From Mycolicibacterium austroafricanum (GTDB lineage: Bacteria > Actinomycetota > Actinomycetes > Mycobacteriales > Mycobacteriaceae), in contig NZ_CACSIP010000021.1 of assembly GCF_902705885.1 (NCBI RefSeq), forward strand, positions 1 to 61,663: DNA of 61,663 nt, written 5' to 3'. Below are positions 28,838 through 37,589 of this stretch, in pieces. The notes under the pieces were generated by a model, which saw only the letters and a list, made by a program, of their open reading frames with translations, ran no database searches and had not been told where the DNA came from. The stretch's first letter is position 1. Each line of letters starts with the position of its first letter. Made by a program: the position numbers and the translations under genes.

Positions 28838-28860
28838 ACTTACTACTCTATGTAGTAAGT
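28838..28860. promoter_or_regulatory. Palindromic operator between cadC-like and ccdA
   Basis: ACTTACTAC (28838-28846) and GTAGTAAGT (28852-28860) are perfect inverted repeats separated by TCTAT. Long AT-rich palindromes of this type are typical ArsR/SmtB operators. It lies 77 bases upstream of the CadC-like start and 43-67 bases upstream of the candidate ccdA starts, so it can serve both divergent genes. Confidence 0.65.
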
Positions 28861-28903
28861 ACGTAGATTTCTTGAGGATGTGGTTCGACATGCATTGGCG
28901 CCG

Positions 28904-29671
28904 ATGAACAGTTTCACCGAGATCGCCATGTCAGGCAATATTGTGCCGGCACTGCTGGTGTCCGTGCTGGCTGGGATCGTCTCGTTCGCGTCTCCGTGCG
29001 TGGTGCCCCTGGTGCCGGGGTATCTGTCCTATCTCGCTGCCGTCGTTGGCGTCGACGAGGACAGCCGATTTAGATCACGTGGGGTGCGTTTACGGGTCGC
29101 CGGTGCCGCAGGGCTGTTCATCCTTGGTTTCACGGTGGTATTCCTGATGGGCACCATCGCGATTTTGGGCCTTACCTCCACAGTCATCAGCAACCAGTTG
29201 CTGCTGCAGCGGATTGGCGGTGTCCTCACGATCGTGATGGGCCTGGTGTTCATGGGCTTCATCCCGGCACTGCAGCGCCAGGCCCGGTTCACGCCGAAGA
29301 CGGTGTCCACCGTCGGCGGTGCCCCGCTGCTCGGGGCGGTCTTCGGGCTCGGCTGGACGCCGTGTCTGGGACCTACGCTCACCGGTGTCATCGCGGTCGC
29401 CTCGGCCACCGAGGGATCGAACATCGCCCGCGGTGTGGTGCTGGTCATTGCCTACTGTCTGGGTCTGGGTATTCCGTTCCTCCTACTCGCATTGGGTTCA
29501 GCACGTGCGGTACATGCGCTGGGGTGGCTTCGCCGGCACACCAGGACGATTCAGATTTTCGGGGGTGTCCTGCTCGTCGCCGTGGGAGTGGCACTGGTGA
29601 CCGGCTTGTGGAACGAGTTCGTCACCTGGATTCGTGACGCGTTCGTCACCAACACCACGTTGCCGATATGA
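28904..29671 (+). CDS. ccdA: Cytochrome c biogenesis protein CcdA
   Basis: This ~255-residue membrane protein has six helices and the two conserved CcdA cysteines, in FASPCVVPLVPGYLSYL and in GLGWTPCLGPTLTGV. CcdA passes reducing equivalents from cytoplasmic thioredoxin to extracytoplasmic thiol proteins such as ResA/TlpA. Several starts are possible (GTG 28880, ATG 28904, ATG 28928); none has a strong ribosome-binding site. The stop overlaps the start of resB (ATGA at 29668-29671). A redox partner with WCAPC is encoded at 25476-26084. Confidence 0.88.
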   Translation: MNSFTEIAMSGNIVPALLVSVLAGIVSFASPCVVPLVPGYLSYLAAVVGVDEDSRFRSRGVRLRVAGAAGLFILGFTVVFLMGTIAILGLTSTVISNQLLLQRIGGVLTIVMGLVFMGFIPALQRQARFTPKTVSTVGGAPLLGAVFGLGWTPCLGPTLTGVIAVASATEGSNIARGVVLVIAYCLGLGIPFLLLALGSARAVHALGWLRRHTRTIQIFGGVLLVAVGVALVTGLWNEFVTWIRDAFVTNTTLPI

Positions 29672-31260
29672 GACGGGCGTTGGCCTATGTCCGCAACACC
29701 TGGCGTGCCCTCACCTCGATGGGCACCGCGCTCGTCTTGTTGTTCTTGCTGGCATTTGCAGCGATACCGGGCGCGTTGTGGCCGCAACGCGCGGTCAACC
29801 CGACGACCGTAGCCGGCTATCTCGCCGACAATCCGCGACTCGGTCCGTGGCTGGACCGGTTCCAGGTCTTCGACGTGTTCTCCAGCGTCTGGTTCACCTC
29901 GATCTATGCCTTGCTGTTCGTCTCGCTGATCGGTTGTCTGACACCGCGATTGATTGAGCATGCCCGCAGCCTTGTGGCAACACCGGTGCCGGCGCCGCGC
30001 AATCTCAGCCGGCTCCCGAAGCACCGTGCAATGGTCATCAACGGGGATCCTGACGCCCTCGGCGTCGCAGTCTCCGACACTTTGCGCCGATGGCGCAGGA
30101 CCACCCGCAGCAACGACGGCTTCGTCGAAATCTCGGCGGAGAAGGGCTATTTGAGGGAGGCAGGCAACCTGGTTTTCCACTTCTCGCTCATCGGATTGCT
30201 CGTTTTCATCGCGGCCGGGAAACTGTTCGGCTACGAGGGAAACGTCATCGTCATCGCCGACGGGGGACCAGGATTCTGTTCGGCCTCGCCCGCGGCGTTT
30301 GATGCCTTCCGTGCGGGCACAACCGTTGACGGTACCGCGCTATACCCAATCTGCCTGCGCGTCAACGATTTCGAAGTTGATTTCCTGCCGAGCGGACAAG
30401 CGGTGTCATTCGCCGCGGACACCGTCTATCAGGCCGGCGACGACCTTGTAAACGACACCTGGAACGCTTATCAGCTGAGAGTCAACGAACCACTGCGGGT
30501 CGGCGGGAACCGCGTGTATCTGCTCGGGCACGGCTACGCACCGACGTTCACGGTCACCTTCCCGGACGGGCAGACACGTACCCAGACCCTGCAGTGGCAG
30601 CCCGAGGACCTGCAGACGTTGCTGTCCTCGGGTGCTATGCGTTTCGACCCGCCGGCGGGCAGCTACCCCGACCCCGATGAGCGCCGCAAGAATCAGATCG
30701 CGCTGGCAGGGTTGCTGGCGCCGACGGCGCAATTGGACGGCACACTGTTGTCGTCGGCGTTCCCTGCCCCCAACGATCCCGCCGTGGCGATCGACATCTA
30801 CAAGGGTGATACCGGCTTGGATTCTGGTCGCCCGCAATCGATCTTCGCGTTGGACAGGCGCATGATCGGGCAGGGTCGTCTCAATCGGATGGCCAGGGTG
30901 AACCTGGGTCTGGGCGAGGAGACACGCCTTGACGACGGCACGGTGGTCCGTTTCGACGCGGTCACCGACTTCGTGAGTCTGCAGGTGTCACATGATCCGG
31001 CGCAGATCTGGGTGCTGGTGTTCGCCATGACGATGATGGCCGGCCTGCTGGTCTCGCTGATCATTCGTCGGCGACGGATCTGGGTGAAGATCAGCAGAGA
31101 CGAAGGCGGCGGTGCTCTGACGGTCGAGGTCGGCGGGCTGGCGCGCACCGACAACGCCGGGTGGGGTGAAGAATTCGACCGTCTGGTGATCCGCCTGTTG
31201 CCAGAAGTGTCGGAGCAACCACTGGGGACGACCACGACGAACTCCCGCGGCAGACCGTGA
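29668..31260 (+). CDS. resB: ResB-family cytochrome c biogenesis protein
   Basis: This 530-residue protein has an N-terminal membrane segment (GTALVLLFLLAFAAIPGALWPQ), two more helices by residue ~190, a large extracytoplasmic domain, and a last helix near 450-470. ResB (CcsB) acts with CcsA to move heme out and attach it to apocytochrome c. Chromosomal mycobacterial operons carry resA-like, ccdA, resB and ccsA together. Here ccdA and resB are coupled by an ATGA overlap, resA-like is 3 kb away, and no ccsA is seen in the island. Confidence 0.88.
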   Translation: MRRALAYVRNTWRALTSMGTALVLLFLLAFAAIPGALWPQRAVNPTTVAGYLADNPRLGPWLDRFQVFDVFSSVWFTSIYALLFVSLIGCLTPRLIEHARSLVATPVPAPRNLSRLPKHRAMVINGDPDALGVAVSDTLRRWRRTTRSNDGFVEISAEKGYLREAGNLVFHFSLIGLLVFIAAGKLFGYEGNVIVIADGGPGFCSASPAAFDAFRAGTTVDGTALYPICLRVNDFEVDFLPSGQAVSFAADTVYQAGDDLVNDTWNAYQLRVNEPLRVGGNRVYLLGHGYAPTFTVTFPDGQTRTQTLQWQPEDLQTLLSSGAMRFDPPAGSYPDPDERRKNQIALAGLLAPTAQLDGTLLSSAFPAPNDPAVAIDIYKGDTGLDSGRPQSIFALDRRMIGQGRLNRMARVNLGLGEETRLDDGTVVRFDAVTDFVSLQVSHDPAQIWVLVFAMTMMAGLLVSLIIRRRRIWVKISRDEGGGALTVEVGGLARTDNAGWGEEFDRLVIRLLPEVSEQPLGTTTTNSRGRP

Positions 31261-31466
31261 CGGCCGGGACGCGTTGCTATGACGGCCCTGCTGACCGTGG
31301 CGTCGATGGACGCTCTCGCCGCGCCCTGATCGATGCGCATGCTGTGTCACCACGGGGATGCCGCACCCAACTATCCGCGTGGTTGTAGACACGCCCGCCC
31401 ATTTCCTTGGTGACAGCCGAATCCGGCCACGCCGCTGCGAAGTTCAGACGAAAAGGCGCCTAGGCG

Positions 31467-32068
31467 ATGCGCCCAAACAGACAGCACCGTAAGCCCCCCG
31501 ACATCGATCGCGCTGGCAATAGCGACCACGATGTCAACGCTGGTTATGGATCATCTGGCTTTCGGGCGGGTCACTATGCACGTGTTCCTGCGGGATCGCT
31601 GGCGGGCTGCTGCTGTGGCTGCTGCTCAACCGCGGCAGCTGGGCCGACATCGGGATCCCGTACTTCATCGCCCTGGCCCTGTTCCTGGCGCATCGGGTCG
31701 GGTCGAGGAAGAGCAGATGGGCTTCTTCGCCCACCTCCGAAGTGACCGCGCTGCCGTCGCCAGCCGTCACCTCGGTGTCTGTCATCCTGTTGCTTCTGGT
31801 GTCGGTGGGCGTGTGGCTGCTCATCCCGGCCCTGATGATGAGGGCACCGGCATTCGGCTGCTACCTGGCTTGGGCGTTCTCCGCGTCGCTGGGCATCACC
31901 GAACTCGCTCATTTCGTTGTGCTTCTCGTTCCTCGACCAACCGGGCTACAGCTACGTTCCCGGAATGTGGGCGGTCCTCCTGCTTGCCCCGGTGGCGTGG
32001 CTGGGCATGTGGCGCTGGCCCGCGGCACACATGACCTATCAATCGCCGGCCACATCGCCGGCGGCTGA
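31467..32068 (+). pseudogene. Decayed HXXEE membrane protein gene
   Basis: Pieces of an HXXEE protein appear in successive frames: AIATTMSTLVMDHLAFG, then GLLLWLLLNRGSWADIGIP, then FIALALFLAHRV, then EEEQMGFF, then SVSVILLLLVSVGVWLL, then GYSYVPGMWAVLLLAPVAW. They align in order with the intact protein at 328-918. One frameshift is a clean five-base tandem duplication (GGGTC at 31695-31699 and 31700-31704), placed inside the HRVEE signature. At least four more frame changes are present, so the gene cannot be functional. Confidence 0.8.
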
Positions 32069-32476
32069 TCGGTTGTCGACCCGTTCGGCAAGGACCGACT
32101 GAAACCGGGGGCACATGGCCAGGTCGCCGTGTTCGCAATTCAACCCGGAATCCACCAGGGCCAACGCTGACTGCGCAGCAGCGATGCGCTCGATCAGCTG
32201 ATCGCGCTGCCGGTGCAGCACCGCGTTGCGCTTCGCCGGGGTGGCCGCGGTGAGGATCTGCCGAATGTCCTCCAGGCCCATCCCGGCACGCTTGGCTTGC
32301 AGGATCGCCGCAACCCGAAACCGGTCTGCGCGCCCGTAGACACGATGGCCCACTGAGGAGCGGTGCGGAACCAGCAATTCCACGGATTCCCAGTGGCGCA
32401 GCGCATGGGTATTGACGCCGAAATGCTCCGCCAGCTCGCCGATCGACACGTCGCCATCGTCATCGCTTGACTTCAT
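32039..32476 (-). CDS. MerR-family regulator
   Basis: In this 145-residue regulator, the N-terminal MerR helix-turn-helix is VSIGELAEHFGVNTHALRHWESVELL, followed by HRVYGRADRFRVAAILQAKRAGMGLEDIRQIL and a coiled-coil dimerisation helix. Two late cysteines (LNCEHGDLAMC) could sense metal or thiol stress. The gene diverges from the hydrolase at 32505, and its 3' end overlaps the HXXEE pseudogene. ATG 32476 is preferred over the in-frame ATG at 32512, which would overlap the hydrolase start. Confidence 0.8.
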   Translation of the reverse strand: MKSSDDDGDVSIGELAEHFGVNTHALRHWESVELLVPHRSSVGHRVYGRADRFRVAAILQAKRAGMGLEDIRQILTAATPAKRNAVLHRQRDQLIERIAAAQSALALVDSGLNCEHGDLAMCPRFQSVLAERVDNRSAAGDVAGD

Positions 32477-32504
32477 GTCGACATTAAGGCCCAGCATCGC
32501 TGCC

Positions 32505-33461
32505 ATGTCCATACCCGATAGTCCGATCCACCCCGCCCACCCGCATTTCGAGGTGGTACGCGAGGACCTCGCCTTCAGTTCCGGTAGCGATCGCTGCGAC
32601 GGCTGGCTGTACCGGCCACGAACAGACGGCACCCACCCGTGCGTCGTGATGGCTCACGGCATCGGTGGCATCCGCAGCGCCGCGCTGCCCGAGTTCGCGA
32701 CGCGGTTCGCCGCCGCGGGGATCGCCGCGCTCACCTTCGACTACCGCCATTCCGGCACCAGCGGGGGCGTACCGCGCGGTCTGATCGACATCCGCCGACA
32801 GCGAGCAGACTTGCGTGCGGCACTGGACTACGCGTGCGGCCTGGATGGCGTCGATCCGGGCCGGATGGCGCTGTGGGGGACCTCTTTCGGCGGCGGGCAT
32901 GTACTGGCCACCGCCGCCGCCAACCCACGTATCGGCGCGGCTATCATCCAAAACCCCTTCGTCGACGGTCGCGCGGCGGCGGCTGCGGCGATGCGCTCGG
33001 CCGGTCGTGTCGCCACCTACCGGCTGGCTGTGCGGGCTCTTCGCGACGCGCTGCGCGCCCGCCGCGGCCGCGACCCCATCTACGTCGATCTGGTTGGCGA
33101 ACCCGGCACGGTGGCGATAATGACTACACGCGATGCGAGAGCTGGATTCGAGGCGATTCTGCCACCCGACCCGATCGGTTGGGAGCCCGCCGTTGCTGCC
33201 CGTATCGTGTTGCACTTGCGATCGGATCGGCCCGCCACCAAAGCCGACCAGGTGACCTGCCCTCTGCTGGTCAGTGTGTGCGACCACGACGCGATCGCGC
33301 CACCGGATCCCGCGATTCGCGTCGCCGAAGAAGCTCCTCGGGGAGAGTTAAGCCGTTACCCCATAGGGCATTTCGACCTGTTCGCCGGGGAGTGGTTGAA
33401 CCGAGTGTGCGCAGACCAAATCGCCTTCCTGCGCAGCAACCTCATTGCCGTTGTGCAGTGA
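32505..33461 (+). CDS. Alpha/beta hydrolase
   Basis: In this 318-residue protein, the oxyanion segment is VVMAHGIGGIRSAALPEFA, and the nucleophile elbow G-T-S-F-G-G (in MALWGTSFGGGHVLA) supplies the serine. An acid near SVCDHDAIAPP and the histidine in YPIGHFDLFAGEW complete a triad. The family includes esterases and dipeptidyl-peptidase-like hydrolases; the substrate is unknown. ATG 32505 is chosen because the N-terminal extension from 32412 lies over the divergent MerR gene. Confidence 0.85.
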   Translation: MSIPDSPIHPAHPHFEVVREDLAFSSGSDRCDGWLYRPRTDGTHPCVVMAHGIGGIRSAALPEFATRFAAAGIAALTFDYRHSGTSGGVPRGLIDIRRQRADLRAALDYACGLDGVDPGRMALWGTSFGGGHVLATAAANPRIGAAIIQNPFVDGRAAAAAAMRSAGRVATYRLAVRALRDALRARRGRDPIYVDLVGEPGTVAIMTTRDARAGFEAILPPDPIGWEPAVAARIVLHLRSDRPATKADQVTCPLLVSVCDHDAIAPPDPAIRVAEEAPRGELSRYPIGHFDLFAGEWLNRVCADQIAFLRSNLIAVVQ

Positions 33462-33485
33462 ACGGGTGCACGCCCGTGGGCGCCC

Positions 33486-34151
33486 TCAGCCTTGGGTGGG
33501 GTCGGCAACGATGCGCAGGTAGGGACGAGGGGCGGTCCAGCCGTCCGGATAGATCTTTTTGGCCTCCTCGTCGCTGACCGAGCCGGCGATGATCACGTCG
33601 CCACCTCTGTTCCACTGGGCGGGGGTGGCCACCTTGTGCGCGGCAGTGAGTTGTAGCGAGTCGAGTACACGCAGCACCTCGTCAAAGTTGCGGCCGGTGG
33701 TCATCGGGTAAACGAGCACCAACTTGATCGTCTTGTCGGGGCCGATGACGAAGACATTGCGCAGCGTCGCCATCTCGGCCGGAGTGTGACTGGTCGGGTC
33801 GCCGGCGATGTTGGCGGGCAGCATCCCGTAGGCCTTCGAAATGGTGTAGTCGTTGTCGGAAATCATCGGATAGTTGGGCGCGGTACCTTGTGTTTCGGCG
33901 ATGTCGTCGGCCCATGCGGCGTGGTTGTCGAGTGGGTCGACCGACAACCCGATGATCTTGGTGTTGCGTTGGTCGAATTCGGGTTTGATCTTGGCCATGT
34001 AGCCGAGTTCGGTCGTGCACACAGGGGTGAAATCGCGGGGGTGGGAGAACAGAACTGCCCAGCTGTCGCCGATCCACTCATGGAAGTTGATCGGACCCTG
34101 GGTGGTTTGGGCGTGGAAATCGGGGGCGGTGTCGCCGATGGTGAGTGCCAT
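33486..34151 (-). CDS. 1-Cys peroxiredoxin (Prx6/AhpC-TSA family)
   Basis: In this 221-residue protein, the peroxidatic cysteine is Cys45 in FSHPRDFTPVCTTELG, with the Thr and the downstream Arg typical of the active site. The C-terminal extension with WNRGGDVIIAGSVSDEEAKKIYPDGW marks the Prx6 subgroup rather than 2-Cys AhpC. It reduces peroxides, using small thiols. In this island it is next to sulfide and persulfide detoxification genes and opposes the hydrolase gene tail to tail. Confidence 0.92.
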   Translation of the reverse strand: MALTIGDTAPDFHAQTTQGPINFHEWIGDSWAVLFSHPRDFTPVCTTELGYMAKIKPEFDQRNTKIIGLSVDPLDNHAAWADDIAETQGTAPNYPMISDNDYTISKAYGMLPANIAGDPTSHTPAEMATLRNVFVIGPDKTIKLVLVYPMTTGRNFDEVLRVLDSLQLTAAHKVATPAQWNRGGDVIIAGSVSDEEAKKIYPDGWTAPRPYLRIVADPTQG

Positions 34152-34612
34152 TAGTGGTTGTCCTTCCGGTGTGGTGGTGGCGGTCGACGTCGACGCTAGC
34201 GGTCGAGCCTGAGGCGAACCTGAAGTCGGCGGGGGCGCGGTCAGCTTCGGAAGGTATCGACCAGTACGAGGCCGGCACCGTTATCTACTCTTGAAAGGCG
34301 CGACTAACTAATGACAGAAATTGCATTCTGGCCTGGCGCGTTGTCCGCATTCAGTCAGTCCCTTGGTGTTTAGGTCACGTAAGGCACGTCAGCAATGGGG
34401 CTCTCGTCGTCGCGAGCGATAGGAGGTCGATATGCAGGTCGGGTGGTGGTATTTGGTGGTGTGGTCGGCGGCTGAGTTGGGCGCCGGTTGCGTTCGGTTC
34501 CCAGGACAATTGGGTTCCGTACGAGGCCGAGGCGAACCGGCGCGCCGGCACGGTTGCGCGTAGCCAAATGCCCTATGTCCGGCACGGCAGCCATCGGAGA
34601 CGTTTCTGTCGT
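34152..34612. other. Intergenic region upstream of the peroxiredoxin
   Basis: About 460 bases. The part next to 34152 should hold the peroxiredoxin promoter. At 34431-34562 a 43-codon frame starts at an ATG preceded by a strong AGGAGG six bases upstream and reads MQVGWWYLVVWSAAELGAG. The ribosome-binding site makes a small membrane peptide conceivable, but nothing else supports it. The remainder shows no gene. Confidence 0.35.
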
Positions 34613-35761
34613 TCAGCTTTCGGATCGGCCGAACCAGCGGTGCCGTCGGGTGTTGGCGAATTCGGCTTTTTCGTCGGCCAGGTCGGTGGAGGGCCCGATG
34701 AAGGGGGCGGTGGGTTTGGGCCCGGAGAGAAAGTCGGCGTCGACCTTGCCGACCTGTCCATCGCCGAACTCGATGTAGCAGACCCCGCGCCCGGAATACT
34801 TGGCGGTGAAGGGTGCTCCGTGCAGCTGTGCGGCGATGTGGGCGGCAACGGTGCGGGCAGCGTCTTCGGCGTAAACCCCGGCTCGGGGTACGGGTGCGTC
34901 GGCGCAGTCGCCGATGGCGTACACGCCAGCATGTTTGGTGGCGAGCGTGGCGGGGTCGACGGCGATCCATCCGTCGTTGCCTCCTGCAGTCAGCCCGGAG
35001 GCGTCGATCACGTCGGGGACGCGGTGTTTGGGAATGCCGATGAACAGGTCGTAGGGCACGGTGTCGGTGTCGGTGTGGGCTAGGTGTTGGTTCGGGTCCA
35101 GTGAATGAATCTTGGTGTCGGGCCGGTAGGTGATGCCACATTCGGCCATGGCGGTGATCAGCGCTTCGGACGTTTCTGGAGAGACCGGGATCGGCGAGGG
35201 CATGGGGCTGATCACCTTGATGGTGGCGGCGTCACGGATGCCCCGCTCGACCAGGTGGGCATGTAGCAGCAGGATTGCCTCATAGGGTGCCGGCGGGCAC
35301 TTGAAGGGGACGCTGAGGATGCCCAGCACGATGGTGCCGCTGGTGAATTCAGCTAGGCGGTCACGCAGCCGAGCGGCCCCGTCCACGGTGTAGAAGTCGT
35401 AGCCGTCCTCGGTGAAGCCAGGTGTGGCTCCGGGCTCGTAGTCCGCGCCCAGGGCGATGACGAGGATGTCGGGCTGGTAGTCGGATTGGTCGGTGGCGAC
35501 GCGGCGGGTGGCAGGGTCGATGGAGGTGATGTGTTCCTGGCGGAATTCCAGGCCTGGCCGGGTCAGCTCGGCATACGGAATGCAGACCTCCTCGGGGGTG
35601 TGGTTCTTGAACAACACGTCGATCTTGGAGAATCCGAAGGTGAATCCGTCATTGTGGTCGATCAGGATGACTTGGACCTCATCGGCGAGGGTGTCGGAGA
35701 GTTGGGCGGCTAGTTCCAGGCCGCCGAATCCGGCACCCAAGATCAGTACGTTCTTCTTCAT
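34613..35761 (-). CDS. Sulfide:quinone oxidoreductase-like flavoprotein
   Basis: This 382-residue FAD protein has the dinucleotide motif GAGFGGLELA at residues 9-18, Cys155 in VPFKCPPAPYEA and the second flavin motif GVYAIGDCADAPVPRAG around 279-296. The FKCPPAPYE segment is the hallmark of the SQR/FCSD family, which oxidises sulfide and passes electrons to quinone, yielding persulfide. The third catalytic cysteine of classic SQR is not obvious, so activity may differ. The setting (rhodanese, CstR-like, TauE, CstB-like) supports a sulfide-detoxification role. Confidence 0.85.
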   Translation of the reverse strand: MKKNVLILGAGFGGLELAAQLSDTLADEVQVILIDHNDGFTFGFSKIDVLFKNHTPEEVCIPYAELTRPGLEFRQEHITSIDPATRRVATDQSDYQPDILVIALGADYEPGATPGFTEDGYDFYTVDGAARLRDRLAEFTSGTIVLGILSVPFKCPPAPYEAILLLHAHLVERGIRDAATIKVISPMPSPIPVSPETSEALITAMAECGITYRPDTKIHSLDPNQHLAHTDTDTVPYDLFIGIPKHRVPDVIDASGLTAGGNDGWIAVDPATLATKHAGVYAIGDCADAPVPRAGVYAEDAARTVAAHIAAQLHGAPFTAKYSGRGVCYIEFGDGQVGKVDADFLSGPKPTAPFIGPSTDLADEKAEFANTRRHRWFGRSES

Positions 35762-35850
35762 TGGTGCGTCTCTCTTTCGTTGTGGTCGACAATCGTTGAT
35801 TCAGTTGGGCTGACACCGCACACCCGGAAGGGGTGGGCGGCGACGGGTCG

Positions 35851-36150
35851 TCAAGTCTGAATGGGCCGGTTCTGAGCCGTCCATGGCGTCATTCCACCCC
35901 TGGCCAACACAGCGTTTCGGCGAAGGGACCTCAGGATCCGTGCACCGCGTAGGCTGCGGTTTCCCGATGCGCAGATGACATACACGGTGTCACCGTCCGG
36001 GATGTCGACGAGGTGTTCGGCCAGCAGCTTGAGTGGGATCGGCAGCGCGCCGGGAAACTGGCCCTGCGCGCACTCCCAGGGTTCGCGGACAACCACCACC
36101 GGCCGCCCAGCCGGCAGCGAGCTCCTCGACCGTGACTTCACGTGGTTCAT
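35851..36150 (-). CDS. Single-domain rhodanese
   Basis: In this 99-residue sulfurtransferase, the active-site loop is Cys60-A-S-G-N-R-S, preceded by the VVVVREPWECAQGQFPGALPIP segment typical of the fold. Rhodaneses move sulfane sulfur between thiol carriers. A TATACC-N6-GGTATA operator lies 13 bases upstream of its start, identical in layout to those before the CstR-like and CstB-like genes, so it is probably part of the same persulfide-induced regulon. Confidence 0.87.
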   Translation of the reverse strand: MNHVKSRSRSSLPAGRPVVVVREPWECAQGQFPGALPIPLKLLAEHLVDIPDGDTVYVICASGNRSLRGARILRSLRRNAVLARGGMTPWTAQNRPIQT

Positions 36151-36163
36151 TCACCATTCCTTG

Positions 36164-36181
36164 TATACCCCTACCGGTATA
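36164..36181. promoter_or_regulatory. CsoR/CstR-type operator 1
   Basis: TATACC-CCTACC-GGTATA, an inverted repeat with a six-base centre, directly upstream of the rhodanese gene (start 36150). Same architecture as the sites at 36323-36340 and 37535-37552. Confidence 0.75.
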
Positions 36182-36250
36182 GCCTGTCGATGTGGCGGCG
36201 GCGACGACAGGTCACGGGTGGCCCCGACCCCTCGGTGCAACGGTGACTGA

Positions 36251-36646
<396 letters not shown>

Positions 36647-36707
36647 AGAGTGCGGGCGTTGCAGTGACATCGGCGGCGGAGAGAGCGGGTGGCTGGGCGT
36701 CGAAGCG

Positions 36708-37490
36708 GTGGCGCCGGTGACTGTGGTCATCGCCCTGGTGCTGGGTGCGGTGATCGGGGTGCTGTTGGGGTTGCTCGGCGGGGGCGGGTCGATCCTGGCG
36801 GTCCCGGCGCTGGTCTATGCGCTCGGCCTCGGGATCGAGCAGGCGATCCCCATGTCGCTCATCGTGGTCGCGGTGGCCTCGGCGGTGGGGGTGTTGCCCA
36901 AGGTACGCACCGGGCAGGTGCAGTGGCGCCTGGCCGCCATCTTCGCGGTGGCCGGAATCCCGGCCACCCTGCTCGGCAGCGCCATCGGCAGGCACCTGCC
37001 TCAGCCGGTTCTGATGATCGGCTTCGCGGTGCTCATGATCGTCGCCGGCATCCGAATGTTGGCCGATTCCGCCGACACCGGCACTGCCTGCACCGTCGGC
37101 GAAGCCGGCATCAACTGGCGTCGCTGCGCATCGCGGTCCATTCCCGCGGGCTTCGTGGTCGGCCTGCTGACCGGGCTGTTCGGTGTGGGCGGTGGTTTCG
37201 TCATCATTCCCGCCCTGGTGCTATTGCTCGGGGTGCAGATGTCCATCGCGATCGGCACCTCCCTGCTGATCATCGTCGCCAACTCCGCGGCCGGGGTGCT
37301 CTCCCACCTCAGCGGGGCAAGCATCGACTGGTCGATTACTGCGGCGTTCGTTGCGACTGCGGTCGGCGGCTCACTGATCGCCGGGCACTACGGCACCAGA
37401 CTGGACACCGGCCGGTTGCAGCACTGGTTCGCCTACCTGGTCTTCGCCGTCTCGGCCTATGTGCTGCTGGACACGCTCGTCCTGACCTGA
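36708..37490 (+). CDS. TauE/SafE-family sulfite/sulfur-anion exporter
   Basis: In this 260-residue membrane protein with about eight helices, the two family repeats are visible as LLGLLGGGGSILAVPALVY near the start and GLLTGLFGVGGGFVIIPALVL in the second half. TauE proteins export sulfite, thiosulfate or other sulfur anions. It starts with GTG 36708, 61 bases after the CstR-like gene, and is probably in its operon. In the staphylococcal cst locus a tauE gene is likewise beside cstR. Confidence 0.87.
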   Translation: MAPVTVVIALVLGAVIGVLLGLLGGGGSILAVPALVYALGLGIEQAIPMSLIVVAVASAVGVLPKVRTGQVQWRLAAIFAVAGIPATLLGSAIGRHLPQPVLMIGFAVLMIVAGIRMLADSADTGTACTVGEAGINWRRCASRSIPAGFVVGLLTGLFGVGGGFVIIPALVLLLGVQMSIAIGTSLLIIVANSAAGVLSHLSGASIDWSITAAFVATAVGGSLIAGHYGTRLDTGRLQHWFAYLVFAVSAYVLLDTLVLT

Positions 37491-37534
37491 CACGTCCCAA
37501 CTTCATCGGTTACCCGAGTCAAGATGCTTCGATC

Positions 37535-37552
37535 TATACCTACCGGGGTATA
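37535..37552. promoter_or_regulatory. CsoR/CstR-type operator 3
   Basis: TATACC-TACCGG-GGTATA lies 37 bases before the CstB-like start codon (37590). Same half-sites and spacing as the operators at 36164 and 36323. Confidence 0.77.
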
Positions 37553-37589
37553 TGCAACCAGTACCCCGAGAACAGAAGGGAATCCTTTC

